Of a DNA stretch of 41,622 bases, positions 28,187 through 37,866 are shown piece by piece. Under the pieces are notes generated by a model. That model made no database searches. It was not told where the DNA came from and saw only the letters and a program-made list of their open reading frames with translations. Numbering within the stretch: the first letter of the stretch is position 1; each line of letters opens with the position of its first letter. The stretch is from Coemansia sp. RSA 922 (taxonomy: Eukaryota; Kickxellomycota; Kickxellomycetes; Kickxellales; Kickxellaceae), in NCBI GenBank assembly GCA_027577415.1, contig JANBQS010000065.1, positions 1-41,622 on the forward strand. Reading direction: 5' to 3'. The translations under genes and the position numbers were made by a program.

Positions 28187-28330
28187 GTCTTAATTTCGAC
28201 TCGACTCTGCTGCCGTGTTCCTCTTTGGGCGCGAGTGGTATGCAGAGCTGTTGAAAGGGGTATGTCGATGGCGGCCTTTCAACATCATGCTCCTCGTTTG
28301 ATCCGCCTAATGCCTTATATAGTTAGTAAA
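28187..28330 (+). pseudogene. Remnant of an F-box/LRR-like family gene (3' end)
   Basis: The plus strand matches the 3' end of the gene at 32991-34694 (shared 'tttgggcgcgag', 'gtcgatggcggcctttca', 'gcatgctc' and 'cgtttg.*cgcctaatgcc'-like blocks), with substitutions and small indels that break the frame. Only about 145 bp are alignable. Confidence 0.7.
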
Positions 28331-28729
28331 TACTATACCGTTATTTCCAACTATTAGAAGGGTGATTTAAACAAATAATAGTTTTAAAACAGAAGAGAGG
28401 AATGCTTCTCGATTCCCTGTTGAGATGCTGAGCGAGGAAGCATTTAAATACTAGCACAATTACTCTGATCATCAGAGTCAACCGCAGCAGCTGTCTTCAC
28501 ATATGATACCCTAATCCGGCCCTCCTTGACCGGATACATAGAATCCATATGTGACAACAACAACACACCTATATGCGAGAGTGCGCATCCAGTACCACTA
28601 TTTTATAATTTTGTCTAGTAAAGCGCTTTAATCAGAGGTCTCTGGCGCTCCTCACTATTAAATCGATGCTGTGCATTAACGAGCCTGCTTGCACACATGT
28701 TGACATATTTAGGTAAAAAGACTATGTGT
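28331..28729. other. Intergenic, possible old repeat debris
   Basis: No gene. 28550-28705 has TGT...ACA ends and a catat direct repeat near its borders, but there is no second copy in the window. Confidence 0.3.
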
Positions 28730-30549
28730 TTAGCAATCGTTCCACCCATTAAATAGCAAACGTCTCAAACGTGGCGCGTCCTGGGTAAACTCGGGGTCAG
28801 CGATTTTCTTCTTCATCGCCGACATGAATGGTATGCGATGAGTTTTATCCATAGCCGCGTAGTCAAAGTTAGGGCAAACTAGTGCCAGCAACAATACAAA
28901 AGTTGCTGCTTCAACATAGTATAGTTCCGTACGCCATTCAGTCTCGATATGCCAGCATCGGAACCGCCCTCCAATTGAGCCATATGTCGCTCGAATGTAG
29001 CCAGGAAGCGTGGCCATGCTGATGTCTTGGGGAAGCTCGCTGCCAGACATAGGTGGGGTGTGTAGATCCGAAAGAAACGGGAGCGACTTGACCAAAGAAA
29101 TTACATCCCAGAGCGATAAACTCGTATCAGGCAAAGACAAGATCTGGATACAACCGTGGTCTTTAAGCATCGAAAGTGCAGGAGTGCGATCCTCTGGATA
29201 CTTGGTCAGCCCAGGTATCTCTCGCACCGATGCCCCAGGCGCGATACTCAAAACAAATTGCGTATACTCGGCAGCTGTAACAAAGGCGCTTGGAATATCA
29301 AATGAGGGCAAACGGATCTTGACGCATTTGAGATTCGGATGGCTGGTAGGCGTAAATATCCCGCATTTCCTGAGCATTGAAATGGTCTCTTGACTTAGTT
29401 CCACTTCCAGATACTCAAACGTAGCAGAGTTGCCCCCTAAATAGTACATCGTCGCCAAATAAATATGGCCACACGCTCAGCCGTGAAAGTCGTGGAAATG
29501 GCACGACGTCTTTGAAGATGGCCTCTTCCGATAGTACTCGCTCGTAGACTGAATGAATTTTCAACGTGTGTAAGCATGGGTATTCCAGATAGCCTCCGCC
29601 GTTGGGATCCCTAACCAAACCAGTTACGTCTGCCTCGCCCACATCAAGGTCAAGATGCTGCAAAGTCCGCACGTTACGATATATCAACTGCATAGCGGCA
29701 TCGGCGCTCTGGTCCATAAAGTACTGGATTCGCACTAGGTCTCGGGTCGATTCCAGATCCAAATACCCGATCGTAAGGTCGCGGCCATATGCAACCTCAG
29801 TGTGCTTCTCGACAGTCCCAAAGAGCTGCTGTACTAGATCTAGGATGTGGACTTCGCGGCGCTTAAGCAGGTTATTGGCCCTAGCATAGGGTATCACTTC
29901 GATTTTTCTGACTGTGGGCGCCATTTGCTTGACTCGCTGAACAAACGCTGCGATGTTAGCGGTGGTATCTGGAGTATAGTAATCGTCACTGTCTGTCTCC
30001 CTGTCATCGTCGCTGTCTCGGTCTGGCTCCTGGCTATCGCTGTCAGTATCGTCACTCTCTGACTCCCAGCTATCGTAATCATCGCTGGTGCTGTTGTAAT
30101 CGGAGTCACGGTCATCGTCGTCACTAACAAGACAAAAAGTAAGCTCACAAACTAGGGGAAAAGACCAGTCGTTATACGGCGCATTAGACAGCAGCTGCAT
30201 TGCATTTCCAGAATATGCGGTCTCAAAATACAACCGAAAGATTAGCTCCTTGGCCAAGTTGTGCGTAGGATAACCAAGTTTTTTGTCGCGTCTCAGCCAT
30301 GAACAAAAATAGGCTTCAGCTCTATCCCAGTTATTCTTCAATGTTGGCTCATACTCTCTACAGAAACGCTGGTGTACAAGGGCTCGAAAGTTGTGGCATA
30401 CCCAGAACAGCGGCATTTGAAGTTCTCTGTGCTCGTCATAATCTAAAGTGCCTCTGTCGAACCGCAAGCGACTGCTGTCCGCAACATGGTCGACAATCAG
30501 CTTGACGACGTGGGGGTGGAAGAAGCTGAAAAGCTGACTGAACTATCAT
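28730..30549 (-). CDS. F-box/LRR-like family protein, copy A, broken by two 1-nt frameshifts
   Basis: Aligns end to end with copies B and C: N-terminus FQLLPP...VVKLIVDHVA, middle ...MQLIYRNVRTLQHLDL, end LRRLLFNGWNDC. The reading frame shifts twice, in C5/G5 runs at 30512-30516 and 29433-29437; at the second site copy B has only four C. Removing one base at either site restores family-wide alignment, and no other stop is present, so this is either a very young pseudogene or two homopolymer errors in the assembly. The start is inferred as ATG 30549 (MIVQSAFQLLP matches MQSLSPFQLLP). A 50-residue Asp/Ser-rich acidic insertion (about 29985-30130) is absent from the other copies. The N-terminal helical segment resembles an F-box and the rest LRR-like repeats; a ubiquitin-ligase adaptor role is conjecture. 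Confidence 0.6.
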
Positions 30550-30748
30550 CGACGTAGACAGTGTAGCAGGAGTATAAATAAAAAATATTTAATATTGCAA
30601 AAATGAGATAATGCGAAAATCGAAAGACAAGAGGGAAAGGGGATGGACGACAAGCAGTGATACTTTTGGACATTGGAAATCATAAATTAGCTGATTGCAT
30701 CACCTCAATGGCAAATGTTCATTCATATTGTTTAAGATTTTTCTGGAC

Positions 30749-32482
30749 TCAGTCTTGTTTAGCATTCCACCCACGGAACAACAGGCGACGCAAGCGAGGC
30801 GCATATGGTTTGAAACGAACCGAATAGATTTCCCCTTCCATCATCTCCATAAACAGCCCGTCTCGACCAATAGCTGAATCAGCATAGTCAAAGTTAGGAC
30901 AGGCCAGCGCCAACAATAATACGCAGGTCAATGGGTCGTTACAGTAGTTGTCATGACCCTTGTTGAGATGCCAGCAACGGAATCGCCTGCCCATCGGTGA
31001 ATAGTTAGTTACAATATGTTCAGGAAGCGTATCTAAAGTAACGCCTTCAGGAATACCACCACGGCTTGGAAGCGAGGTGCTTAGATCCGACAGAAGTGGG
31101 AGCGACTTTACCAAGGTTATGACTTGCCAAATATCTGGGCCAAAGTCCGGCAGTGACAGGACCTGGATGCACGTGTGGCTGTCAAGCGACGAGGGTATGC
31201 CTACTAGATAAGCATGAAACGATATTCCCTTGTATTCGCGCACAGCCGCTCCCGATCCAATATCGTTTATAAATTGTAGGGCATCGGCGATTGATGTAAA
31301 CACTGGCTCAATGGTGCCGGCATACCAAAGTCTGACCACTTGCAGCTTCAGATGATTGCCCGGTACAAACACTTTGTACTTCCAAAGCATGGAGATACTC
31401 GCGCTGTCCAACCACATATCCAATACCTTGAGTGTAGCCGAGTTGCCCCTAAAAAAGGTATCGTCGTCAAACTGGCAATCGAAGCTGAGAAGTAGTTGCT
31501 GAAGGATGGGGAATGGCGCTGCACCACGAAATACTGGTCGCCTTGCCTCTTGAGTATGTAACCATGCCTTTAGCTTTAGGATCAGTAAACACGGATACAA
31601 CACGTGGTTGCCATCAGCGTCCTGGACAAGACCCAAGACATCTATGGCATCCCCACACTCAATATCCAGAGACTGCAGTGTCAGAGCGTTCCTCCGTGCC
31701 AGTTGAATAAACTGATAGGCGTTGCCATTAGCAAACTCGGACGTGCAGCTAACATGTGTCAGATTGCTGATCATGTCCAGTTGAAACCGCCTTGGATCCG
31801 CTGTATCTGAGGGGTAATCATACTCGATGCGAGAGGCAAGCTGGTAGAGCCGAGAGGCTAGATCGATGAAATATTGGTGGGGGACACCAGGTATGCTGAA
31901 GCGGTTTTTGATCCGGACTCTAATTGTGTCGACCAAGGGCGCCATTTGCTTGATGCGTTCGACAAATCCGTTAACATTAACTATAGTTGGCAACGGGTCA
32001 ACCCTAACGTCCTCGTTCCTCCCAATCATCGTTTCATCGACAAAAATGAAAAAGATTTTGCGAGCCAGCGGAAAGGAGCAACCATCGTAGGGTACACGTG
32101 AAAGCGTTTCCAATGCCTCGCCAGAAGTTACGGTCACCTCATCTACACACATAGTTATATCCTTCGCCAAATGGTGCGTAGGATAGCCAAGATAGTTGCG
32201 TTTACGGCAGTTGACATCAGTACGACAAACTGGCAAGTAACATTGGTCTAGTTCGTCGAGAGAGAGGCTGGAGAGGTTTATCTCAATGTTATTACAGTAG
32301 CGCGGGTAAGCAACAGCACGAAAATTGCGGCAAACCCACAGCAATGGCTTTAGCAACGTCCTGTACTTGTGCGAGTTGATGTCGACGCCATCAAACACCA
32401 GACGGCTACTGCCAGCGACGTGGTTGACGACTAGTTGAACGACGTGTAGCGGGAGTAATTGAAATGGTGAAAGAGACTGCAT
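30749..32482 (-). CDS. F-box/LRR-like family protein, copy B (intact)
   Basis: 577 residues. The frame is open to 32590, but ATG 32482 (MQSLSPFQLLPLHVV) aligns with copies A and C and is preferred. Residues ~5-25 form an F-box-like helix pair (LPLHVVQLVVNHVAGSSRL). Next comes PLLWVCRNFRAVAYPRYCN, a recurring segment of this family, then irregular repeats with TLQSLDIE, VLYPCLLILKL and LLSDL motifs consistent with degenerate LRRs. The family ending is CVLLLALACPNFDYAD...APRLRRLLFRGWN. Substrate and partners unknown. The family is expanded in Kickxellomycotina as I recall it; no database check. Single exon, AT-rich flanks. Copies A and B share strand and order; copy C is divergent from B across 508 bp. 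Confidence 0.75.
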   Translation of the reverse strand: MQSLSPFQLLPLHVVQLVVNHVAGSSRLVFDGVDINSHKYRTLLKPLLWVCRNFRAVAYPRYCNNIEINLSSLSLDELDQCYLPVCRTDVNCRKRNYLGYPTHHLAKDITMCVDEVTVTSGEALETLSRVPYDGCSFPLARKIFFIFVDETMIGRNEDVRVDPLPTIVNVNGFVERIKQMAPLVDTIRVRIKNRFSIPGVPHQYFIDLASRLYQLASRIEYDYPSDTADPRRFQLDMISNLTHVSCTSEFANGNAYQFIQLARRNALTLQSLDIECGDAIDVLGLVQDADGNHVLYPCLLILKLKAWLHTQEARRPVFRGAAPFPILQQLLLSFDCQFDDDTFFRGNSATLKVLDMWLDSASISMLWKYKVFVPGNHLKLQVVRLWYAGTIEPVFTSIADALQFINDIGSGAAVREYKGISFHAYLVGIPSSLDSHTCIQVLSLPDFGPDIWQVITLVKSLPLLSDLSTSLPSRGGIPEGVTLDTLPEHIVTNYSPMGRRFRCWHLNKGHDNYCNDPLTCVLLLALACPNFDYADSAIGRDGLFMEMMEGEIYSVRFKPYAPRLRRLLFRGWNAKQD

Positions 32483-32990
32483 TGTGTTTGAATTGCGAAT
32501 ATTGTTAAGAAAAAAAATACAAATAGCAATAAGCGGCGAGAAATACTTCTTCAGCTTTGAGAACTGATTGTCATCATCACCAATCAACATTTCCTGATTG
32601 AACAGAGAGATCTGCGTAATAAATCAACAAACAAGCTGTGTCTGAAAATGGATATGTGCGGAGTTCTAATAGAGCTGTCCAATAGAATGAATGTCATTAA
32701 TGGGAAAACCAAAGAACTCACTTCTCGCTTGTAGAAGGGTGGTCCATAATATATTGGTATGTCTTACTTGGGCTGCTGCCATCTTGTTAATTAGAGCTGC
32801 AGGCTGTGCTTACAAATAATGTGGCGTAGTCCTTTGGGCTTTCCCATATCCATATTAGGAACTAATTGCCAAGAAAGCAGGCATTGTCCATACGGAATGC
32901 AGAATGCAGCCGCAACCATGTTCACGTTTTGTCAGTCTATCGTCATTATATTTTTTGTTTTCTTTATTTTTCTCACTTGTATGACGACAA
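32483..32990. other. Intergenic between divergent copies B and C
   Basis: Shared divergent promoter region. A plus-strand ORF at 32819-33082 overlaps copy C in another frame and looks like chance. No other feature. Confidence 0.35.
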
Positions 32991-34694
32991 ATGTCCTCTT
33001 TATCGCATCTCCAAACCCTTCCGCTCCACGAAGTCGAGAATATAGTCGACTATGTCGCCGTCAACATTCGCTTGGAGCATGATGTCATGCACCATGACAT
33101 TGAGCCCAGGGTGTATCATAATTTGTTGATACCTATGTTATACATTTGTAGCAGATTCCGCGCTGTAGTATCCTCGCGCATTTGCAAGTGTTGTAGCCTA
33201 AGCTTTGGCAGCCCTGCGTACAAAGCCATTATTTTGCCATATCCAATCACATACTCCACGTACGATTTCCGCGTTCCTTTCCACCTCATGGCCAAAGAGG
33301 TGAGAATGACGGTTGAGCCAATGTACGTATACTCTGGCATATATCGGATATTGCTGTCACGAGTACAGTTTGATGGTTGTTCCTTTCCCCTGGCCCGCAC
33401 GCTCGAGGTATGCTTCAACATAAATCCGGACAACAAGGATGTCAAACCCGTGCCATCAAATGTCGAGGTTAATGTTAGCGCGTTTGTACAAAGTATTCGG
33501 CAGATGGCGCCCAGGCTCAATATGGTAAAGTTATCGGGCGATTTGGATTCGAGAATGCAGCCATATTCAACCATACCCCATTTCGACAGTTTGGCCACAC
33601 AGCTCGTCCAGCTGGGTTCTAGAATCGAACTTTCATGTGGATTTAAAAGAACTTCGCATTTTCTGCAGATCGATTCTATTCGCCATCTGACGTATCTTCA
33701 TACTACCTTTGATACCGATATTGCGCAGACTATACAGCTGATACGACAGAACGCGCCTACTCTAACACACCTGAGCATGGTTTCTAATCATCGTACCGAT
33801 CTCTCCGACATTATCAACGATACTGGCACCGGATATGTCAAGTATCCGCATTTGCATACATTGCTCATAAAGCATGATGTGGGTTGGGCTACATTACGGC
33901 GACTCTCGTTTGAAGATGGCATGGTACCATTCCCCAACCTTCGTCGACTAGTCAGCGAAATTGGGTGCCCATTCGGCGATGGCATGACATTATTTAGAGG
34001 CAACGCGGCGACTCTCGAGCTTCTAAAGCTAACTCTGACGCATGAACTGGCAGTATTACTTATTCGGGAAAACGTATTTACGCCCACTAGCCATCCAAAG
34101 CTACAGTACGTCATTTTTAGGCTGTCAGATGAATTGGAATCGGTCAATTACGCCAATGACCCAGCAATCGTTAGGCTAATGTTGGAAATTGCGCCAGGTG
34201 CCACTGTAAGGGGAATCTCCGACTGGGACTTTGACAAAACGTACCTCCCACCTGTTATCTCTCTACTCAGCAAGCACAACTGCCTCCAAGTCCTAGCCCT
34301 TTCCGATTTGAGTCTGTCGATTTGGGACGCTATGGCCATGATAAGGTCTCTTCCACTACTCTCAGATTTCCACGCAGTGACTCCGACTCTTTACCCAATG
34401 CCCGAGGACGTCTCAAAGCGCGATCTCGTCAATTATGTGTGCTCAAATTATTCCCCAATGGGTACGCGGTTTCGGTGCTGGCATATTGAGGGCGACGGTG
34501 TGGTAAATGTGGACGGAGTGATACCATTTTTGCTGCTAGCGTTGGCGTGCCCCAATTTTGACTATGCCGCCTTGCTCTACTTTGGGCGCGAGCGGTTTGC
34601 AGAGATGTTGAAAAGGGCCACGTCGATGGCGGCCTTTCAGCGGCATGCTCATCGTTTGCGCCGCCTATTGCCTTTAATAGTGGATAAAGAGTAA
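32991..34694 (+). CDS. F-box/LRR-like family protein, copy C (intact, divergent strand)
   Basis: 567 residues, single exon. N-terminus MSSLSHLQTLPLHEVENIVDYVA matches the family F-box-like segment, then MLYICSRFRAVVSSRICKC. LRR-like segments appear later (TLTHLSMVSNH, LELLKLTLTHEL, LQVLALSDLSLSIWD). The end is LLALACPNFDYAALLYFGRERFAEMLKRA...HRLRRLLPLIVDKE. It is more diverged from A and B than they are from each other, notably at the C-terminus, where the usual RGWN motif is lost. The same C-terminal segment survives as a pseudogene scrap at 28187-28330, so relatives once existed on the other side of copies A and B. A transcriptional or ubiquitin-adaptor role is unproved. Confidence 0.72.
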   Translation: MSSLSHLQTLPLHEVENIVDYVAVNIRLEHDVMHHDIEPRVYHNLLIPMLYICSRFRAVVSSRICKCCSLSFGSPAYKAIILPYPITYSTYDFRVPFHLMAKEVRMTVEPMYVYSGIYRILLSRVQFDGCSFPLARTLEVCFNINPDNKDVKPVPSNVEVNVSAFVQSIRQMAPRLNMVKLSGDLDSRMQPYSTIPHFDSLATQLVQLGSRIELSCGFKRTSHFLQIDSIRHLTYLHTTFDTDIAQTIQLIRQNAPTLTHLSMVSNHRTDLSDIINDTGTGYVKYPHLHTLLIKHDVGWATLRRLSFEDGMVPFPNLRRLVSEIGCPFGDGMTLFRGNAATLELLKLTLTHELAVLLIRENVFTPTSHPKLQYVIFRLSDELESVNYANDPAIVRLMLEIAPGATVRGISDWDFDKTYLPPVISLLSKHNCLQVLALSDLSLSIWDAMAMIRSLPLLSDFHAVTPTLYPMPEDVSKRDLVNYVCSNYSPMGTRFRCWHIEGDGVVNVDGVIPFLLLALACPNFDYAALLYFGRERFAEMLKRATSMAAFQRHAHRLRRLLPLIVDKE

Positions 34695-34772
34695 ATCGTT
34701 TTTTTGACAGTACATTTATATGTGAGAAAACAAACATACCCAACACTAATATATTTCAAAAGCATTCTATCC

Positions 34773-35740
34773 CTAGTAGTCCAAAGATCGAACTCTGAGA
34801 TGCTTCAGACGACCAATACGCCAAGTACCAACTTTGGTCTTAATAGCTCTCATTAATACCGTCGACAGACTGGAAACCGATCCGCAGCATGTCCAACGCA
34901 GGTAAACGCCATCATATTCCGAAAAGTACTGCTTTTCATAAGCCTCCAAAAGCTTGTGGCAAAGAATCGAGAGGGCTAAAGGACGGCTTATTGCACATCA
35001 GATAGTGCTTGTTGACAACTTTGGACGCCAAGAAGAATGGCTCGCAAAGTATGTTGCTAACACTAGATCTGCACAGATTAGGCAACAGCTGTAGCAAATG
35101 TTCAACATCGCGCCGTTTTATACTCGCCCTCCAAAGTCAAAGAAAACCAGACTATTGGCAAACGAAAAAAACCGTAAATTGGAACGGCTGATTTGTGGAT
35201 AGTCATGCCCCAGCATCAGGTGTTGAAGGCTCGGACATATTTTAGTGAGGGCAGATTCAAGCCGTAGTCGATAAAAAAGGGCAAAAAACGAAATCGACAA
35301 AGACGATATAGGGCTGTCAGCAAATAGCTTTAAGTGCCTAACATGGATCGTATGTCGGATTTCGCGCCTCCTTAGAACGGAGAAACTTTGGATCGTGATA
35401 AGGTGACAAGCTGCCAAACCTTGACTGAAGGCTTTCCTGTATGTCGTCGAGGTACAACCTGTTATCGTTCTTCTTGACATCCTCATTCTTGCACCTCTCC
35501 TCTTGCGAGCCAGAAGAATCAGACTCTTTCTGCTCCTCCCCCTCTTCATCGGATTCCGTAGCCCATCTATTATCTGGTCTGTGCACAAGATGGTCGAAGA
35601 CATCCACGAAATCCAATACCAGAATATTGGTGGAGGTAACAAAGAGTCCGATTATTTCTCGGCCCGATGCAAGCTACGCAGACAACATTGGCTAACGGCT
35701 CTTCTGCTTTCTTGGGTGGTATTTTTTTGTGTATATAATT
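34773..35740 (-). pseudogene. Decayed LRR-like gene, probably of the same or a sister family
   Basis: The minus-strand frames, taken piecewise, read as a protein. They run from FVDVFDHLVHRPDNRW through an acidic linker (EEGEEQKESDSSGSQEE), then CPSLQHLMLGHDYPQIS (LRR-like), VEHLLQLLPNLCRSS, and a tail EAYEKQYFSEYDGVYLRW...GRLKHLRVRSLDY. At least three frameshifts or stops separate the pieces. The tail parallels the family ending (RLRRLL...). Coordinates are approximate. Confidence 0.55.
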
Positions 35741-35892
35741 ATTAAACAGGCTACTCACGTTCAGGAAACAAGTGTAAATGAATAAAAACTAGAATGATTT
35801 GCATTGGTCAACATATGCCAAAAGAGAATAGTGTTTATTGCTTAAATTTTTTAAAGCCCAAATCATATCTCAAATTTTTTATAGTCTTTAGC

Positions 35893-36018
35893 CTATAGAC
35901 GATTAACGCACAATTGGCGGTGAGCATCGAATTTGTCGCGCCCTTCAATAAGTATTTTACATTTTGGGCAGTAGTACATGTGAGGATCAGTGTTAAGATT
36001 ATCACAAATGTCCTTCAT
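35893..36018 (-). CDS. Zinc-finger microprotein 1 (41 residues, single C2HC finger)
   Basis: ATG 36018 (A at -3, context AAAAAAGATG) to the stop at 35893. The finger is C-P-K-C, twelve residues, H-x3-C, starting at about residue 17. The protein ends five residues after the last Cys. The frame is open further upstream (to 36153), but that part is hydrophobic and lacks a good start context. The same finger spacing occurs in two more mini-ORFs on the same strand at 37458-37580 and 37867-38007. Single small fingers can mediate DNA or protein contacts, but no function is known. Confidence 0.5.
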   Translation of the reverse strand: MKDICDNLNTDPHMYYCPKCKILIEGRDKFDAHRQLCVNRL

Positions 36019-36239
36019 CTTTTTTGGGGGATAGATATTTAGAAAAAGGGGAAAACTTGTGTGGTATGTAAAGATAAGCTTTTGGTTAGGTGTCAGCTTT
36101 GCCCTAGTTTTATATAATTTGCTTAGGAGTAGGGTGTTCCTTAATGGTAACAATCAAACAGTTGCAATGCTTATTTTCTAGATATAAATCACATACGATT
36201 TGAATCAGAAAGATATAGCAGCTCACGGCCACGATTTCA
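36019..36239. other. Short intergenic stretch
   Basis: Between microprotein 1 and the pseudogene. AT-rich, no feature seen. Confidence 0.3.
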
Positions 36240-36740
36240 ATATTAATCAAGAAACCAAAGACGTAGTAAATATCGACGATAGAGCTTGAACATATCCGAA
36301 GCAAGAGCCTCTTCCATAACAAGCAAACCAATATTATTCCTGAGGAGGCCAGATGTGACATATAAAAATTTTGGGGGCATGCTAACGCCAACAACAGCAC
36401 ACACTCTCTCAAAAACATTCCTTCTCCACATAGTTGCCATATAAAATCCAAGTCAGTGACACACCAACATCAGAATATTTTACTCATTGGTACAAAAGTA
36501 GGGACCATGTGCACAGGAAGATAATCCAGAGCCATGCCCTCAGGCAATGTCCCGACAACTTAAGGCAAAAGACACAACTCTGATACAGTATAAGAGTCTG
36601 TAAATACACATGGTTGTAAAGTGATGGTGTCACCTGAGATCAGCTCGGCACCCATTGAGGCAATTTCAGTATATTGCTCAAATGCTTGAGTAACCTATTC
36701 CTAGGAGCTCGCCACTATTGGTAGTAAAATATGGTAGTGC
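36240..36740 (-). pseudogene. Decayed F-box/LRR-like family gene (C-terminal half)
   Basis: Piecewise frames on the minus strand match copy B: GTLPEGMALDYLPVHMV (compare GIPEGVTLDTLPEHIV), CVLLLALACP, and GLLVMEEALASDMFKLYRRY then LLRLWFLD (compare APRLRRLLFRGWN). Several stops and frame changes; clearly dead. Confidence 0.65.
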
Positions 36741-37188
36741 TGTTGGCATGGAAGAGGAAGCTGATGGCGTGAAAAGTGGATCCAATCTCACTCCATGCAA
36801 CTAGCCATGTCCTGAATTGCGTGATTTATCCACTAATGACATCAATTTATTGTTAGTAGTGACATGGTGATTTTTCTTATAAATTAAGGCCTCTATTAAC
36901 ATAGATATATGGAACAATGAAAAAACCTTTGCTAATAAATGTCCACTATGTGCACTTTAAAGGACACAACTCATGGATACAAAAAGAACTACATATCATG
37001 TAACCTTATAAGTGCTCGCTCAACCCACATAGCTAAAAAATGACACACAGAGTACTTTGTTCAGTGGGGAGCTGGATAAACTATTTTTTTCCTGATTATA
37101 ATGAGGCAAGGGACATATACACCAACACACCCAGTTATTGCTGCTGCCTACATGGGCCATAACTCTATGGCAACCAAGACTTATCAAG
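36741..37188. other. Intergenic, AT-rich
   Basis: 448 bp with no gene seen. The ORF at 37020-37211 is hydrophobic and Cys-rich with no family resemblance and overlaps the solo LTR. Confidence 0.35.
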
Positions 37189-37349
37189 TGTGATACTAGA
37201 ATGTAATTCAAATATATAAAAGAGAAGATAAAGAGTTCTATTTTGTAAACAACAATAAACTCCTTTAAATAACAACGTTCTACTGCGGCTAAGCCGCAAC
37301 CCTTGCCCTGTCCCGCCGATTTAGTGATTGTGATTTGTTCTGCGTGACA
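37189..37349 (+). mobile_element. Solo-LTR-like insertion, copy B
   Basis: Same element as 2505-2667: TGTGATACTA start, 'agaagataaagagttct' and 'aacaataa' interior blocks, TTCTGCGTGACA end. It has more GC at positions that are A/T in copy A (e.g. 'gcggctaagccgcaacc'). Flanks (tcaag and ttcag) do not form a clean target-site duplication; allowing a one-base offset gives tcaag/tcagg. Confidence 0.55.
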
Positions 37350-37457
37350 TTCAGGAACATACAGATATATTACTAAACTCCATAGGAAATAAAAAATGAA
37401 TTGTAAATTGGCTAGCCAATTACTCAGTTTATGCTTTCAAGGTATTGCCATTGACTA

Positions 37458-37580
37458 TTAATCATGGAAAGACATTATGTGGTCATAAAGGTTAGCATAC
37501 CCTTGAACATTGAGCCCACAGACGGGGCATGGTATCATCTTGTCAGAACCATCACGAACATCGATAGTCTGGTAAGCCAT
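37458..37580 (-). CDS. Zinc-finger microprotein 2 (40 residues, single C2H2 finger)
   Basis: ATG 37580 in a near-perfect context (ACCATGG) to the stop at 37458. The finger is C-P-V-C, twelve residues, H-x4-H (classic C2H2 spacing), residues 18-39. An opposite-strand ORF (37464-37754) overlaps it in exactly complementary codon register, so one of the two may be a shadow. I favour the finger because two neighbours have the same spacing and size. Confidence 0.5.
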   Translation of the reverse strand: MAYQTIDVRDGSDKMIPCPVCGLNVQGYANLYDHIMSFHD

Positions 37581-37754
37581 GGTAAAGAAACAGTTGCCAA
37601 AAAAAGTATAGCAAATTGGTATATTGGAATGGTTACAGCAAATGCCATGATCGACATTTATATATATGAGCCCCATGATGGAAAAATGTGGGAAGTTGTG
37701 AAACAACGTTCCCCAAATGCTTGTAACATCATAGCTTCTCTGGGTGATTTATAA
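37464..37754 (+). CDS. Alternative plus-strand ORF, possible distant relative of the 1499/2827 family
   Basis: 96 codons, ATG 37464 with A at -3. It has a DGAWYHL segment and an INIDSLVSH...ETV then IDIYIYEPHDGK pattern that loosely parallels the VDGxGxW, NVExLES...TV and VTITFYDKxPNxGG blocks of the small proteins at 1499 and 2827. The resemblance is weak and I cannot exclude chance. It conflicts with zinc-finger microprotein 2. Confidence 0.3.
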   Translation: MERHYVVIKVSIPLNIEPTDGAWYHLVRTITNIDSLVSHGKETVAKKSIANWYIGMVTANAMIDIYIYEPHDGKMWEVVKQRSPNACNIIASLGDL

Positions 37755-37866
37755 AACATTTTTATCAATCATCTAGATAACTATAAAAGGTATGACTAAT
37801 TAGACCAGTTGACTCTAAAAATCGGGACAACTTGTTATTCCATGACGACAGTCGAGTTTAGGTTTG

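Noticed and set aside
28550..28705. Possible third LTR-like element (TGT...ACA, 156 bp)
   Set aside because: No second copy in the window, no match to the LTR at 2505, and no consistent target-site duplication.
34767..34790. TCGAACT box as a possible tRNA T-arm
   Set aside because: No matching T stem, acceptor or anticodon arm around it; it falls in a decayed coding tail.
37020..37211. Cys-rich 63-codon minus ORF
   Set aside because: Cys spacing does not fit a finger and the ORF runs into the solo LTR.
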